A stretch of DNA of 64,000 bases from Leclercia adecarboxylata (GTDB lineage: Bacteria; Pseudomonadota; Gammaproteobacteria; Enterobacterales; Enterobacteriaceae). Position 1 is the stretch's first letter, and every line of letters begins with the position of its first letter. The notes below the pieces were generated by a model. That model was not told the DNA's origin. It saw nothing but the letters and a program-made list of their open reading frames with translations, and ran no database searches. Positions 52,016-61,463 of the stretch are shown here, in pieces. The stretch is from contig NZ_CP035382.1 in the NCBI RefSeq assembly GCF_006874705.1, forward strand, positions 558,001-622,000, read 5' to 3'. The translations under genes and the position numbers were made by a program.

Positions 52016-52043
52016 CGTTAAAGGTTACATGTAACCTTTAACG
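52016..52043. promoter_or_regulatory. 28-bp perfect palindrome upstream of the PTS gene
   Basis: The left arm CGTTAAAGGTTACA (52016-52029) is the exact reverse complement of the right arm TGTAACCTTTAACG (52030-52043). It lies 106 bases upstream of the PTS EIICB start. Position and symmetry suggest an operator, most likely for the RpiR-family regulator encoded downstream of sseA. A weak CRP-like half-site (GATCACA, 52008-52014) adjoins it. Confidence 0.65.
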
Positions 52044-52149
52044 TCATTTGTTTTTAAAACAACAAGATAGCTGGCTAAGTTCGCGTTTGCCCTGCTAATT
52101 TTAACGTTATGACGCACCCTGAGTGCGCGGTTCAATAAGAGAGAACGTC

Positions 52150-53694
52150 ATGAAACGAGCCGTGAACGCCCTACAAAATTTCGGAAAATCACTGTACGGA
52201 CCGGTACTTATCCTGCCTATTGTCGGTCTTTTCATTGCTTTTGGTAATGTGTTGGGTAACGGCGCCCTTGCCGGTTATCTGCCGTTCCTCGGCCATCCGC
52301 TGATCCAGAGCATCGGCCAGCTGATTTCAAAATCCGCCGTCTCGGTGCTGGTGAACCTGGCGCTGGTGTTTGCCGTGGGCATCCCCATCGGTCTGGCAAC
52401 GCGTGACAAAGGTTACGCGGCGCTGATAGGCCTGGTGACCTTCGTGGTGTTTATTAACGCCATGAACGTGACCCTGAATTTGCAGGGCGCGCTGGCCCCG
52501 GCGGACCAGATGAAAGCCGCCGGACAGAGCATGGTGTTAGGCGTGCAGGTGCTGGAGATGGGCGTGTTTGCCGGGATCCTCACCGGGGCGCTGTCGGGCT
52601 ATCTGTATAACAAATACTCCGGCGTGCAGTTCAACGGCGCGATGGCGATCTACTCGGGGCACTGCTTCGTCGCCATCATTATGCTCCCGGTCTCCATGCT
52701 GCTGGGGGTGGTGATGAGTGAGCTATGGCCGTTTGCCCAGAACGGGATCAGCGCCATGGCCTTAGCCATTAAAGGCTCCGGGGCGTTTGGGGTAGCGATT
52801 TACGGCTTCCTTGAGCGCATCCTGGTGCCGACCGGCCTGCACCATCTGGTCTACACCCCATTCCTCTATACCGAGCTGGGCGGCACCCAGGAGGTCTGCG
52901 GCGCAACCTATCAGGGCGCGCGCAATATCTACTTTGCCGAGATGGCCTGCCCGGAGGTGAAGCAGCTCAGCAGCACCGCGGTGTGGGATGCCCGCGGCAT
53001 CAGCAAAATGTTTGGCCTGCCTGCCGCCGCGCTGGCGATGTATGTCACCGCCAAACCGGAGCGTAAAGCCGCAGCGAAAGCGATTCTGATCCCGGCGGCG
53101 CTCACCTCCCTGCTGGTGGGGGTGACCGAGCCGATCGAGTTCTCCTTCCTGTTCGTCGCCCCGCTGCTGTTTGTGGTGCACGCGGTGCTGACCGGGATCG
53201 GCATGATGCTCTTTTATCTGCTGGGGGTGCACGCCATCGGGGCCAACGGCATCATCGATTTCATTCTTTATAACCTGCCGCTGGGCACCGAAAAATCCAA
53301 CTGGCCGATGTACATCCTGGTCGGGCTGATCATGTTCGCCCTCTACTTCGCGATCTTCCGCTTCCTGATCCTGCATTTCCGCATGAAGACGCCGGGACGC
53401 GAAGAAGAGGATCAGGAGACCCGTCTGTACAGCAAGCAGGAGTACCAGGCGAAAGGCAGCAATGATGGTCTGGGCGAGGCGATTGTGGTCGGCCTCGGCG
53501 GACGCGAAAACATCGAGGTGGTGGATAACTGCTACACCCGTCTTCGCGTCACGGTGAAAGACGTTGCCATCATCGACGAGCCACGGCTTAAGGCGACGGG
53601 CGCGAAAGGCATTATCAAGCAAGGTAACAACGTTCAGGTGGTCTACGGGCTGCATGTCAAAAAAATGCGAGAAGCGGTCGAGACGGTTCTCTGA
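52150..53694 (+). CDS. Alpha-glucoside-type PTS EIICB component
   Basis: A 514-residue PTS permease of the glucose family. The EIIC domain (about residues 10-420) has some ten spans with GFLERILVPTGLHHLVYTPF and GVTEPIEFSFLF, typical of maltose/alpha-glucoside and glucosamine permeases. The EIIB domain carries the phosphocysteine C461 in VVDNCYTRLRV. No EIIA domain is fused or nearby, so the glucose EIIA (Crr) probably serves it. The start at 52150 is chosen (MKRAVNALQNFGKSL, preceded by AAGAGAG). It is closest in type to Klebsiella AglA and E. coli GlvC/MalX; alpha-glucoside specificity is inferred from the adjacent GH4 gene. Confidence 0.87.
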   Translation: MKRAVNALQNFGKSLYGPVLILPIVGLFIAFGNVLGNGALAGYLPFLGHPLIQSIGQLISKSAVSVLVNLALVFAVGIPIGLATRDKGYAALIGLVTFVVFINAMNVTLNLQGALAPADQMKAAGQSMVLGVQVLEMGVFAGILTGALSGYLYNKYSGVQFNGAMAIYSGHCFVAIIMLPVSMLLGVVMSELWPFAQNGISAMALAIKGSGAFGVAIYGFLERILVPTGLHHLVYTPFLYTELGGTQEVCGATYQGARNIYFAEMACPEVKQLSSTAVWDARGISKMFGLPAAALAMYVTAKPERKAAAKAILIPAALTSLLVGVTEPIEFSFLFVAPLLFVVHAVLTGIGMMLFYLLGVHAIGANGIIDFILYNLPLGTEKSNWPMYILVGLIMFALYFAIFRFLILHFRMKTPGREEEDQETRLYSKQEYQAKGSNDGLGEAIVVGLGGRENIEVVDNCYTRLRVTVKDVAIIDEPRLKATGAKGIIKQGNNVQVVYGLHVKKMREAVETVL

Positions 53695-53705
53695 AGGAGA
53701 TAAAC

Positions 53706-55073
53706 ATGATTACACCCCCATTTATTCTCTCTATCGCCGGTGGCGGCAGCACCTATACGCCCGGGATTGTGAAAAGCCTGATGGTACAGCTGGATAAATT
53801 CCCGCTGGCGGAAATTCGCCTCTACGACATTGATGCCGCGCGGCAAAACACCATCGCGCCGGTGGTGGAGAAGGTCATTCGCGATCACAGCCAGAGCATC
53901 AAATTTACCGTTACCAGCGACCCGGAAGTGGCGTTCAGCGGGGCCCATTTCGTCTTCGCCCAGATGCGCGTCGGCCAGTACAAAATGCGCGAGCAGGATG
54001 AGAAGATCCCCTTGCGTCATGGGGTGGTCGGTCAGGAGACCTGCGGCCCGGGCGGGCTGGCCTATGGCCTGCGTACTATCCTGCCGATGGTTGAGCTGAT
54101 CGACATGGTTGACCGCTATGCCCATGAGAAGGCGTGGATCGTCAACTACTCCAATCCGGCGGCCATCGTCGCCGAGGGCGTACGTCGCCTGCGTCCGGAC
54201 GCCCGGGTACTGAACATTTGCGATATGCCGGTAGCGGCGATGCGTAACATGGGGGCCATTCTGGGTGTGGATCGCCACAAGCTGGAGGTGGACTACTTCG
54301 GTCTGAACCATTTCGGCTGGTTTACCCGCGTGCTGGTGGACGGCGAGGATAAACTGCCGGAGCTGCGTCGCCATGTCGCAAAATTTGGTCTGCTGACCGA
54401 AGATGCGGCCAAAACTGACCCGCAGCACTCGGATCCGTCGTGGGTGAAAACCTGGCGCAACATCAAACCGATCATGGATAACTTCCCGGAGTATCTGCCG
54501 AACCCGTATCTGCAGTACTACCTGATGCCGAATCAGATCGTGGATCACCAGAATCCGGACTATACCCGCGCCAACGAAGTGATGAACGGTCGCGAGAAAA
54601 AGCTGTTTGCCGCCGCACAAGAGTATAAACAGACCGGGATCCTGCCGGATGCATTCCACGTGGGGGTGCACGGCGAGTTTATCGTGGATGTGGCCCGCTC
54701 GCTGGCGTTTAACCTGCGCCAGCGCCATCTGGTGATGGTGGAAAACCGGGGGGCGATCGTCAACCTGCCGTACGACGCGATGGTTGAGGTCCCGGCCTAT
54801 ATTACAAGCGAAGGTCCAGAGCCGATCCGCATCGGCCGGGTGCCGCTGTTCCACCAGACTCTGCTGCAACAGCAGCTGGCCTCGGAGCAGCTGCTGGTGG
54901 AAGCCACCATCGAAGGCAGCTATGAGAAAGCCTTACAGGCGTTCACCCTGAACCGCACCGTGCCAACCATGGAACATGCCAAAGCGATTCTGGATGAGAT
55001 GATTGAGGCCAACCGGGAATACTGGCCTGCGCTGCAAAAAGCCTGGCAGGATGGGGAAGCGGTGAAAAAATAA
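53706..55073 (+). CDS. 6-phospho-alpha-glucosidase, GH4
   Basis: A 455-residue NAD- and metal-dependent GH4 glycosidase predicted to split phosphorylated alpha-glucosides such as maltose-6'-phosphate. The NAD-binding SIAGGGSTYTPGIVKSL is at the N-terminus. NICDMP contains the C-D-M-P signature that marks phospho-alpha-glucosidases; beta-specific members have CNVP. YFGLNHFGWFTRV supplies further metal/substrate residues. GAAGGAG precedes the ATG. It follows the PTS gene by 11 bases, a typical transport-and-cleave pair. Confidence 0.9.
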   Translation: MITPPFILSIAGGGSTYTPGIVKSLMVQLDKFPLAEIRLYDIDAARQNTIAPVVEKVIRDHSQSIKFTVTSDPEVAFSGAHFVFAQMRVGQYKMREQDEKIPLRHGVVGQETCGPGGLAYGLRTILPMVELIDMVDRYAHEKAWIVNYSNPAAIVAEGVRRLRPDARVLNICDMPVAAMRNMGAILGVDRHKLEVDYFGLNHFGWFTRVLVDGEDKLPELRRHVAKFGLLTEDAAKTDPQHSDPSWVKTWRNIKPIMDNFPEYLPNPYLQYYLMPNQIVDHQNPDYTRANEVMNGREKKLFAAAQEYKQTGILPDAFHVGVHGEFIVDVARSLAFNLRQRHLVMVENRGAIVNLPYDAMVEVPAYITSEGPEPIRIGRVPLFHQTLLQQQLASEQLLVEATIEGSYEKALQAFTLNRTVPTMEHAKAILDEMIEANREYWPALQKAWQDGEAVKK

Positions 55074-55104
55074 GGGCTTGCTCCCGAGTTGAACGTGGTT
55101 CGCT

Positions 55105-55145
55105 TGTCGGTGTCAGAAAAAACACCGACAATCCATCAATGGATT
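55105..55145. terminator. Tandem stem-loops between GH4 gene and sseA
   Basis: TGTCGGTGT (55105-55113) pairs with ACACCGACA (55122-55130). Next to it AATCCAT (55130-55136) pairs with ATGGATT (55139-55145). No T-run follows the first stem. They may cause partial termination before sseA, so read-through into sseA and the RpiR gene is possible. Confidence 0.45.
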
Positions 55146-55162
55146 CATTTATGGAGGCACCC

Positions 55163-56008
55163 ATGTCCACCTCATATTTTGTCGCAGCCGACTGGCTGAT
55201 TGAGCACAGTGATGACCCTGAAGTCCAGATCCTCGACGCGCGCATGGCGCCGCCTGGCCAGGAGCATCGTGACGTTTCTGCCGAATACCGCGCCGGGCAT
55301 CTGCCGGGGGCGGTATTTTTTGATATTGAAGCCCTCTCCGATCATACCTCTCCCCTGCCGCACATGATGCCGCGCCCGGAAGCTTTTGCGGTGGCAATGC
55401 GCGAGCTGGGCGTCAGCCACGACAAGCATCTGGTGATTTACGATGAAGGGAATCTCTTCTCCGCTCCACGGGCGTGGTGGATGCTGAAAACCTTCGGCGT
55501 GGAAAAGGTGTCGATTCTGGCAGGCGGTCTTGCCGGCTGGCAGCGGGCCGAGTTACCTCTCCAGCAGGGCGATGTCTCCCTGCCGGACGGCGACTTTGAA
55601 GCCACCTTCGATGCCGGGGCGATCAAGCGTGTCACCGACGTGCTGCTGGCAAGCCACGAGCAGACCGCGCAGATTGTCGATGCCCGCCCGGCCCCGCGCT
55701 TTAACGCGGAAGCCGACGAGCCGCGCCCGGGCCTTAAGCGCGGCCATATCCCTGGCGCGCGTAACGTGCCCTGGGGCGATCTGGTGTTTGAGGGTGAACT
55801 GAAAACCACCGACGAGCTGCGTGAAATTTTCTCTCGCCAGGGCGTGGATCTGCATCAGCCGGTCGTTGCCAGCTGCGGCTCCGGCGTCACCGCCTGTGTC
55901 GTTATTCTGGCGCTGGCGACCCTCGGCAAAACCGACGTCACGCTGTACGACGGCGCGTGGAGTGAATGGGGTGCCCGGGACGATCTGCCGGTTGAACCGT
56001 CCCGGTAA
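55163..56008 (+). CDS. sseA: 3-mercaptopyruvate sulfurtransferase
   Basis: SseA transfers sulfur from 3-mercaptopyruvate to thiophilic acceptors. The 281-residue protein has two rhodanese domains; the second holds the catalytic C238 in the CGSGVTAC loop typical of mercaptopyruvate sulfurtransferases. The start at 55163 (GGAGG five bases upstream) gives the E. coli length; the frame is open from 55139. In K-12 it stands between yfhM and sseB. Here it is enclosed by alpha-glucoside genes, and its stop overlaps the ATG of the RpiR gene by one base (TAATG). Confidence 0.96.
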   Translation: MSTSYFVAADWLIEHSDDPEVQILDARMAPPGQEHRDVSAEYRAGHLPGAVFFDIEALSDHTSPLPHMMPRPEAFAVAMRELGVSHDKHLVIYDEGNLFSAPRAWWMLKTFGVEKVSILAGGLAGWQRAELPLQQGDVSLPDGDFEATFDAGAIKRVTDVLLASHEQTAQIVDARPAPRFNAEADEPRPGLKRGHIPGARNVPWGDLVFEGELKTTDELREIFSRQGVDLHQPVVASCGSGVTACVVILALATLGKTDVTLYDGAWSEWGARDDLPVEPSR

Positions 56009-56778
56009 TGGATAACCGTCTGGCGACACTGTTAACGCGCGGGGAGTCTCTGACCCGCGCAGAGTATCGCGTGCTGGCCCATCTCACCGAGCATCCGCTG
56101 CTGGTGGGCCAGATCACCGTACGGGAGCTGGCTCAGGCGACCTTTGTCTCCACCGCCACTATTATGCGCCTGTGCCGCAAGCTGGGGTTCAGCGGCTTTA
56201 GCGAGTTTATCTGGCACTGCAAGCAGCTGTTGAGCGATACCCCGCACATTGCCGCCGAAACCCGGCAACCTGCGGAATTACCCGCCCTGTTTAATCAGTT
56301 TATCGCCAATTATCAGCAGACCTTTCAGTGGGCAACGGCGGAGAAACGCCGCCGGTTTGCCGGGCTGCTGCGCGACAAGGAGAGCTTTTTCCTCTACGGC
56401 GCGGGCTTCTCCTATCTGTTTGCCGAGTACCTGACCAAGAAACTGCAGGTGCTGGGCAAGACGGCATTTATCTCCGGCCCTGGCGACAGCCGCAACATCT
56501 TTCTCAGCAACGCCTCGCGCTATCAGGTGTTCATCGCGGTCTCGCGCAGCGGGGAAACGGAGCAGGTGCTGGATAAGGCGCGGATCGCGCAGAACGTGGG
56601 GATGACGGTGGTGGCTTTTACCCGGGCGTCGGCGAATACCCTGGCGGGGATGGCGGATCTGCATTTTGCCTTATACGACGAAGCGGTGCATTTCGCTGCC
56701 GAGGCCGCAGGAGTGACATCGTTTGAGTCGAACCTGGTGCTGCTGATGGATTTACTGCTGCTGGAGGCAACGGGGTGA
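56008..56778 (+). CDS. MurR/RpiR-family transcriptional regulator
   Basis: A 256-residue regulator with an N-terminal RpiR helix-turn-helix (VRELAQATFVSTATIMRLCRKLGFSGFSEF, about residues 38-68) and a C-terminal SIS sugar-phosphate domain (FFLYGAGFSYLFAEY and AVSRSGETEQVLDKA). Such proteins sense phosphosugars, and GlvR/AglR-type members control alpha-glucoside PTS operons. It is translationally coupled to sseA by TAATG and lies 3 kb downstream of the PTS gene. It probably binds the 28-bp palindrome at 52016; that link is inferred. It converges with sseB. Confidence 0.87.
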   Translation: MDNRLATLLTRGESLTRAEYRVLAHLTEHPLLVGQITVRELAQATFVSTATIMRLCRKLGFSGFSEFIWHCKQLLSDTPHIAAETRQPAELPALFNQFIANYQQTFQWATAEKRRRFAGLLRDKESFFLYGAGFSYLFAEYLTKKLQVLGKTAFISGPGDSRNIFLSNASRYQVFIAVSRSGETEQVLDKARIAQNVGMTVVAFTRASANTLAGMADLHFALYDEAVHFAAEAAGVTSFESNLVLLMDLLLLEATG

Positions 56779-56797
56779 GTGTTCACCCCGCAAAGGC

Positions 56798-57574
56798 TCA
56801 GATAATACGGTTGTTTTTGAAATCGCGCAGGAAGCCACCCCAGCGGCGCTCATAGAAGGGCGTGATGTGCTCGGTGATAAAGTGGCTGATGCCCTTCTCG
56901 CCTTTTACTACCCGGCAGATATCGATGGGCTCGTCGCCCGGCAGGGTGTCGGTCGCCACGCTGCCCGCGGCCTGGATGATGTCGTCGATCTCGCCATCCG
57001 CCTCAATGCCAATCAGCAGTACCGGCTGTTCGTCGGCCTGCTCTTTGATCGAGCAGAGAAACGCGCGCTTGACCGGTTTGATGGTTTTGAACAGGGTGGT
57101 CAGGGAGTCGATCATCTGTGCCGGTGGCTCGGCCACTTCCGACAGCAGCAGCGACTCACCGCCCTCCAGCACCTCCTGGGTGCTGAGCGGGTTACCCTCT
57201 TCGCCAATCAGGTGGCTGATTTCGCGCGGGGTGAACTCTTTCCCGGTCGGCAGTTTGGCGTTCAGAAACAGGGTTTCGCCCAGCGTCATCTCAAACAGGG
57301 TGCGCACCGGCATCACCACGAACGCCTGCTCATCTTCAACCGCTTCCTGTAAGGCTTCAAGGGAGGAGAAGAACGGGATCACCGAGGTGCCGTCATCTTT
57401 TTCCCAGTGCAGCAGATCCAGGGCGCTGTCCTCAACAACCTGCTCACCTTCCGCGGCGGTGCCAGGCACCCAGACGGTGGACTCCAGCAGCGTGCGGAAA
57501 AATGCCGGACGATGGGCAGGCTCGGTGGCCGCTTTTTCCAGCAAAGTTTCTAATTCGTTTTTGGTTTCTGACAT
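56798..57574 (-). CDS. sseB: Serine-sensitivity enhancing protein SseB
   Basis: SseB causes serine sensitivity when overproduced in E. coli; its biochemical role is unclear. The 258-residue protein has an N-terminal SseB domain (about residues 1-125) and a C-terminal SseB_C-type domain (about 135-245) with FLCSIKEQADEQPVLLIGIEADGEIDDI. It is three residues shorter than in E. coli. It is acidic and lacks signals or spans, so likely cytosolic. REP units follow its upstream side toward pepB. Confidence 0.94.
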   Translation of the reverse strand: MSETKNELETLLEKAATEPAHRPAFFRTLLESTVWVPGTAAEGEQVVEDSALDLLHWEKDDGTSVIPFFSSLEALQEAVEDEQAFVVMPVRTLFEMTLGETLFLNAKLPTGKEFTPREISHLIGEEGNPLSTQEVLEGGESLLLSEVAEPPAQMIDSLTTLFKTIKPVKRAFLCSIKEQADEQPVLLIGIEADGEIDDIIQAAGSVATDTLPGDEPIDICRVVKGEKGISHFITEHITPFYERRWGGFLRDFKNNRII

Positions 57575-57593
57575 AGTTTCGTTACTTCAAAAT

Positions 57594-57706
57594 CGCCCGG
57601 CGGCGCTATGCTTGCACGGGCCTACGGGTTTTGTAGGCCGGGTAAGCGCAGCGCCACCCGGCAAGACGGTAATCTGTAGGCCCGGCAAGCGCAGCGCCGC
57701 CGGGCA
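57594..57706. repeat. REP cluster of three units between pepB and sseB
   Basis: A REP pair (GCCCGGCGGCGCTATGC ... GTAGGCCGGGTAAGCGCAGCGCCACCCGGC) is followed by a third unit, TAGGCCCGGCAAGCGCAGCGCCGCCGGGC, ending two bases before a short tail to the pepB stop. This is the largest of the four REP sites in the window. Confidence 0.85.
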
Positions 57707-57712
57707 AGTCAA

Positions 57713-58999
57713 TTACTCTGCGGTCAACAGGTTCGCGATGGTCCGCACACCCAGACCGGTCGCACCGGCGGACCACTGCTCAACCGCCGCTTTGCGGTAG
57801 GTAGCGGAGCAGTCGATATGCAGCCAGCCTTCACGATAGTTCTCAACGAAGTGCGACAGGAAACCGGCGGCGGTGCTCGCCCCTGCCGGGTAGGCCGCGC
57901 TGGCGGTGTTGTTCAGTTCGGCGAAGTTCGACGGCAGCTGGCTGCGGTGGAACTCGGCCAGCGGCAGACGCCAGAACGGTTCGTTCTCGGCGGCAGCGCT
58001 TGCCAGCACACGGTTCGCCAGCTTGTCGTCAAAGCTGAACAGCGCGTGGTAGTCGTTGCCCAGCGCGGTTTTCGCCGCCCCGGTCAGGGTTGCCATATCT
58101 ATGATCAGCTCTGGTTTTTGCGCACAAGCGTCAATCAGGCCATCGGCCAGCACCAGACGGCCTTCGGCGTCGGTGTTCATCACTTCGACGTTCTTGCCGT
58201 TGCGGTAGCGAATGATGTCGCCCAGCTTGAAGGCGTTACCGCTGACCATGTTGTCGGCGCAGCACAGGTACAGCTTCACGCGTTTATTCAGGCCGCGGGT
58301 GATGGCAAAAGCCAGCGCGCCGGTAATGGTAGCCGCGCCGCCCATGTCGGACTTCATCGAGTCCATGAACGCGCTCTGCTTCAGGCTGTAACCGCCGGTA
58401 TCGAAAGTGATACCTTTCCCGACCAGGCAGGCGAATACCGGTGCCGCTTTATCACCGGTTGGGTTGTAATCCAGCGCCAGCAGCACAGGAGGACGCTCGG
58501 AGCCGCGGCCAACGGTGTGGATGCCCATGTAGTTCTGCTCGCGCAGATCTTCGCCTTTGGTGATGCGGTAAGACATCTTGTCGCCAGCGACTTTGCTCAG
58601 CAGATCCACCGCGCGCTGCGCCAGCTGTTCCGGGCCTAACTCTTCCGCCGGGGCGTTGATGGTATCGCGCACCCAGTCGATGATGGTCAGACGGCTTTCC
58701 AGCTCTGTCTTTCCTGCGTCGTCGAGGTTCGCCCACTCAATCTTACGGGTGCCTTTTGGACCTTTATAGCCCGCCCAGAATGCCCAGCTGCGATCGGTGT
58801 CCCAGCCTTCGCCGTCGAGACACACATGTTTAATGCCCAGGCCGTCAATTTTCCGCGCCGCGCGCTGGATCAGACCGACATCGTCGCTGCCGTTCAGGTG
58901 CAGGGTAATACCGTCATTGTTGATGCTGTAAGTGGCTTTTTCACCCCAGCGCGCATCGGCAGGCTGAGTAGAGAGCGTAATCTTCATCGCTTCGGTCAT
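57713..58999 (-). CDS. pepB: Peptidase B (M17 aminopeptidase)
   Basis: PepB is a broad-specificity leucyl-type aminopeptidase with two active-site metals. The 428-residue protein carries [14 protein letters not shown], the M17 metal-ligand signature, and [14 protein letters not shown] and SDMGGAA with further ligands. It begins [22 protein letters not shown], as in E. coli, and is one residue longer. AAGGAT precedes the ATG. It lies 60 bases downstream of iscX and may be cotranscribed in part with the isc operon. Confidence 0.97.
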   Translation of the reverse strand: MTEAMKITLSTQPADARWGEKATYSINNDGITLHLNGSDDVGLIQRAARKIDGLGIKHVCLDGEGWDTDRSWAFWAGYKGPKGTRKIEWANLDDAGKTELESRLTIIDWVRDTINAPAEELGPEQLAQRAVDLLSKVAGDKMSYRITKGEDLREQNYMGIHTVGRGSERPPVLLALDYNPTGDKAAPVFACLVGKGITFDTGGYSLKQSAFMDSMKSDMGGAATITGALAFAITRGLNKRVKLYLCCADNMVSGNAFKLGDIIRYRNGKNVEVMNTDAEGRLVLADGLIDACAQKPELIIDMATLTGAAKTALGNDYHALFSFDDKLANRVLASAAAENEPFWRLPLAEFHRSQLPSNFAELNNTASAAYPAGASTAAGFLSHFVENYREGWLHIDCSATYRKAAVEQWSAGATGLGVRTIANLLTAE

Positions 59000-59059
59000 T
59001 TTTATTTATCCTTATTAGCAACAAGCAAACGGGCCGCCTGAAGGCAGCCCGTTACGTTT

Positions 59060-59260
59060 TTATTCTGCTTCGTCCAGCCAGACTAACAGAATCGCCTCCA
59101 GAATTTTTTCATTGGATGCGTTGGGATCGTCGTCAAACTCTTCCAGATCGCAAATCCACTGATGCATATCGGTGAAGCGTACGGTCTTCGGATCGAGATC
59201 CGGATTAGCGTCGTACAGCGCCTCGCCGATTTCACGGCTGTCAGTCCACTTCAGTCCCAT
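59060..59260 (-). CDS. iscX: Fe-S assembly adaptor IscX (YfhJ)
   Basis: IscX is a small acidic helical protein that binds IscS and iron and modulates cluster assembly. The start at 59260 gives [17 protein letters not shown] and 66 residues, the E. coli length; the frame is open to 59320, but that part overlaps fdx. The acidic EEFDDDP segment and the C-terminal LVWLDEAE are typical. One base separates it from the fdx stop. Confidence 0.96.
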   Translation of the reverse strand: MGLKWTDSREIGEALYDANPDLDPKTVRFTDMHQWICDLEEFDDDPNASNEKILEAILLVWLDEAE

Positions 59261-59261
59261 A

Positions 59262-59597
59262 TTAATGCTCGCGTGCGTGGTTAAGCGTATAACGCGGAAG
59301 TTCGACCACCAGATCTTCATCGGTGACGCGCGCCTGACAGCTCAGACGGCTTTCCGGCTCCAGACCCCATGCTTTATCCAGCATGTCGTCTTCATCTTCT
59401 GTGCTCTCCGCAAGAGAGTCAAAACCCTCGCGGACGATGCAGTGGCAGGTCGTGCAGGCACAGGATTTTTCACAGGCGTGTTCCACTTCGATACCGTTAC
59501 GCAGGGCAACGTTAAGGATGGTTTCGCCGGTCTCAGCTTCCAGAACTGCGCCATCCGGACAGAGGTCCGCATGAGGCAAAATAACAATCTTTGGCAT
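59262..59597 (-). CDS. fdx: Isc [2Fe-2S] ferredoxin
   Basis: Fdx supplies electrons during Fe-S cluster assembly. The 111-residue adrenodoxin-type ferredoxin has cluster cysteines C42, C48, C51 and C87 in [14 protein letters not shown] and LSCQ. C46, also in the loop, is conserved in Isc ferredoxins. One base separates it from hscA upstream and from iscX downstream, showing a tightly packed operon. Confidence 0.98.
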   Translation of the reverse strand: MPKIVILPHADLCPDGAVLEAETGETILNVALRNGIEVEHACEKSCACTTCHCIVREGFDSLAESTEDEDDMLDKAWGLEPESRLSCQARVTDEDLVVELPRYTLNHAREH

Positions 59598-59598
59598 A

Positions 59599-61449
59599 TT
59601 AAACCTCGTCCACGGAGTGGCCTTTCAGCGCGGTACGGACAGACTGGTCCATGCGGCGAGCGGCGAACTCCTGGGTTTGCTTATCAACGTTTTTAATCGC
59701 TTGTTCTATGGCGTCAGCGTCATTGCCAACCGCCACCGCGCTCAGTTGCGCGACGGCGTCGTCAATGGCCTGACGTTCTGCGGCGCTTAACAGCGCGGCA
59801 TCAGCAGTGAGTGCGCTGTTCAGGCTTTCCAGCACGCGTGCGGCTTCAACTTTCTGTTCCGCCAGCATACGCGCCTTCACATCCTGCGCAGCAAAACTCA
59901 TTGAGTCCTGAATCATGGTGGCGATTTCGCCATCGGTCAGACCGTAGGACGGTTTCACCTGGATGGAGGATTCGACACCGGTCGATTTTTCCATCGCCGT
60001 GACGCTCAGCAGGCCATCTGCATCCACCTGGAAGGTGACGCGGATATGCGCCCCGCCCGCAGGCAGTGCCGGGATCCCGCGCAGCGCGAAACGCGCCAGC
60101 GAACGGCAGTCCTGGACCAGCTCGCGCTCGCCCTGCAGCACGTGGATCGACATCGCGGTCTGGCCGTCTTTAAAGGTGGTGAACTCCTGCGCGCGCGCCA
60201 CCGGAATGGTGGTGTTACGCGGGATCACTTTCTCCACCAGGCCGCCCATGGTTTCTAACCCGAGGGACAGCGGGATCACGTCCAGCAGCAGCATTTCGCT
60301 GTCCGGCTTGTTACCGACCAGGATATCGGCCTGGATGGCGGCGCCAATGGCGACCACTTTATCCGGATCGATAGAGGTTAATGGCGTGCGGCCAAAGAAT
60401 TCGCCCACGCGTTCGCGTACCAGTGGAACGCGGGTCGAACCGCCGACCATGACAACGTCCAGCACCTCTTCTGCTTCCACGCCCGCATCTTTCAGCGCGC
60501 GACGGCAGGCCAGCAGGGTGCGTTTCACCAGCGGGGCGATCAGCGCATTGAACTGTTCACGGCTGATGTCGCCTTTCCAGCCCGCGACCTCAACGGTCAC
60601 GGAGGCAGCATCGCTGAGGGCGATTTTGGCGGCAATGGCCGCGTCCAGCAGCTGACGTTGCAGACGCGCGTCACTGCGATCGGATATCCCCGCCTGCTCG
60701 CAGATGTGATCCGCCAGCAGATGGTCAAAGTCGTCGCCACCGAGGGCAGAGTCGCCGCCGGTCGCCAGCACTTCAAACACCCCGCGGCTTAAGCGCAGAA
60801 TCGAAATATCAAAGGTCCCGCCGCCGAGATCGAAGACCGCAATCACCCCTTCCTGACCGGAGTCGAGGCCATAGGCAATGGCGGCAGCCGTCGGCTCGTT
60901 AAGCAGACGCAGCACGTGCAGGCCCGCCAGACGCGCCGCGTCTTTGGTGCCCTGACGCTGGGCGTCATCGAAATAGGCCGGAACGGTGATCACTACGCCA
61001 TCCAGCTCGCCTTCCAGGGTCGCGGTTGCGCGGGCGGCCAGCGCCTTAAGGATATCGGCAGAGACGCGGATCGGGTTCAGTAAACCCGCGGCGGTGGCGA
61101 TCATCGGCAGGCCATTTTCACTTGCCTGCAGCTGATACGGCAGATGCGGATAACGGCTCTGGATGTCTGCCAGCGAGCGGCCCATCATGCGTTTTACCGA
61201 GCTGATGGTGTTGGCCGGATCCTGGGCTGCGTTGGCGCGGGCATCAAAGCCCACGCTGTGGCCCTGGGGCTGATAGTGGACCACAGAGGGCAGCAGGTGT
61301 TGACCCTGCGCATCCGCCAGCGTCTCAGCCTGGCCGCTGCGCACGGTCGCCACCAGCGAGTTGGTGGTGCCTAAGTCGATGCCTACCGCCAGACGACGCT
61401 GGTGCGGTGCGGCACTTAAGCCCGGCTCACTAATTTGTAATAAGGCCAT
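59599..61449 (-). CDS. hscA: Fe-S assembly Hsp70 chaperone HscA
   Basis: HscA is the specialised Hsp70 that binds the LPPVK motif of IscU and drives cluster transfer with HscB. The 616-residue protein has the ATPase signatures [28 protein letters not shown] and [13 protein letters not shown], then a substrate-binding domain from about residue 380. Length equals E. coli. It lies 14 bases downstream of hscB. Confidence 0.98.
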   Translation of the reverse strand: MALLQISEPGLSAAPHQRRLAVGIDLGTTNSLVATVRSGQAETLADAQGQHLLPSVVHYQPQGHSVGFDARANAAQDPANTISSVKRMMGRSLADIQSRYPHLPYQLQASENGLPMIATAAGLLNPIRVSADILKALAARATATLEGELDGVVITVPAYFDDAQRQGTKDAARLAGLHVLRLLNEPTAAAIAYGLDSGQEGVIAVFDLGGGTFDISILRLSRGVFEVLATGGDSALGGDDFDHLLADHICEQAGISDRSDARLQRQLLDAAIAAKIALSDAASVTVEVAGWKGDISREQFNALIAPLVKRTLLACRRALKDAGVEAEEVLDVVMVGGSTRVPLVRERVGEFFGRTPLTSIDPDKVVAIGAAIQADILVGNKPDSEMLLLDVIPLSLGLETMGGLVEKVIPRNTTIPVARAQEFTTFKDGQTAMSIHVLQGERELVQDCRSLARFALRGIPALPAGGAHIRVTFQVDADGLLSVTAMEKSTGVESSIQVKPSYGLTDGEIATMIQDSMSFAAQDVKARMLAEQKVEAARVLESLNSALTADAALLSAAERQAIDDAVAQLSAVAVGNDADAIEQAIKNVDKQTQEFAARRMDQSVRTALKGHSVDEV

Positions 61450-61463
61450 AATTGCTTCCGAAA

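Noticed and set aside
59028..59053. Hairpin between iscX and pepB (AACGGGC / GCCCGTT)
   Set aside because: Bulged stem and weak T content; it may lower read-through into pepB but does not meet a clear terminator pattern.
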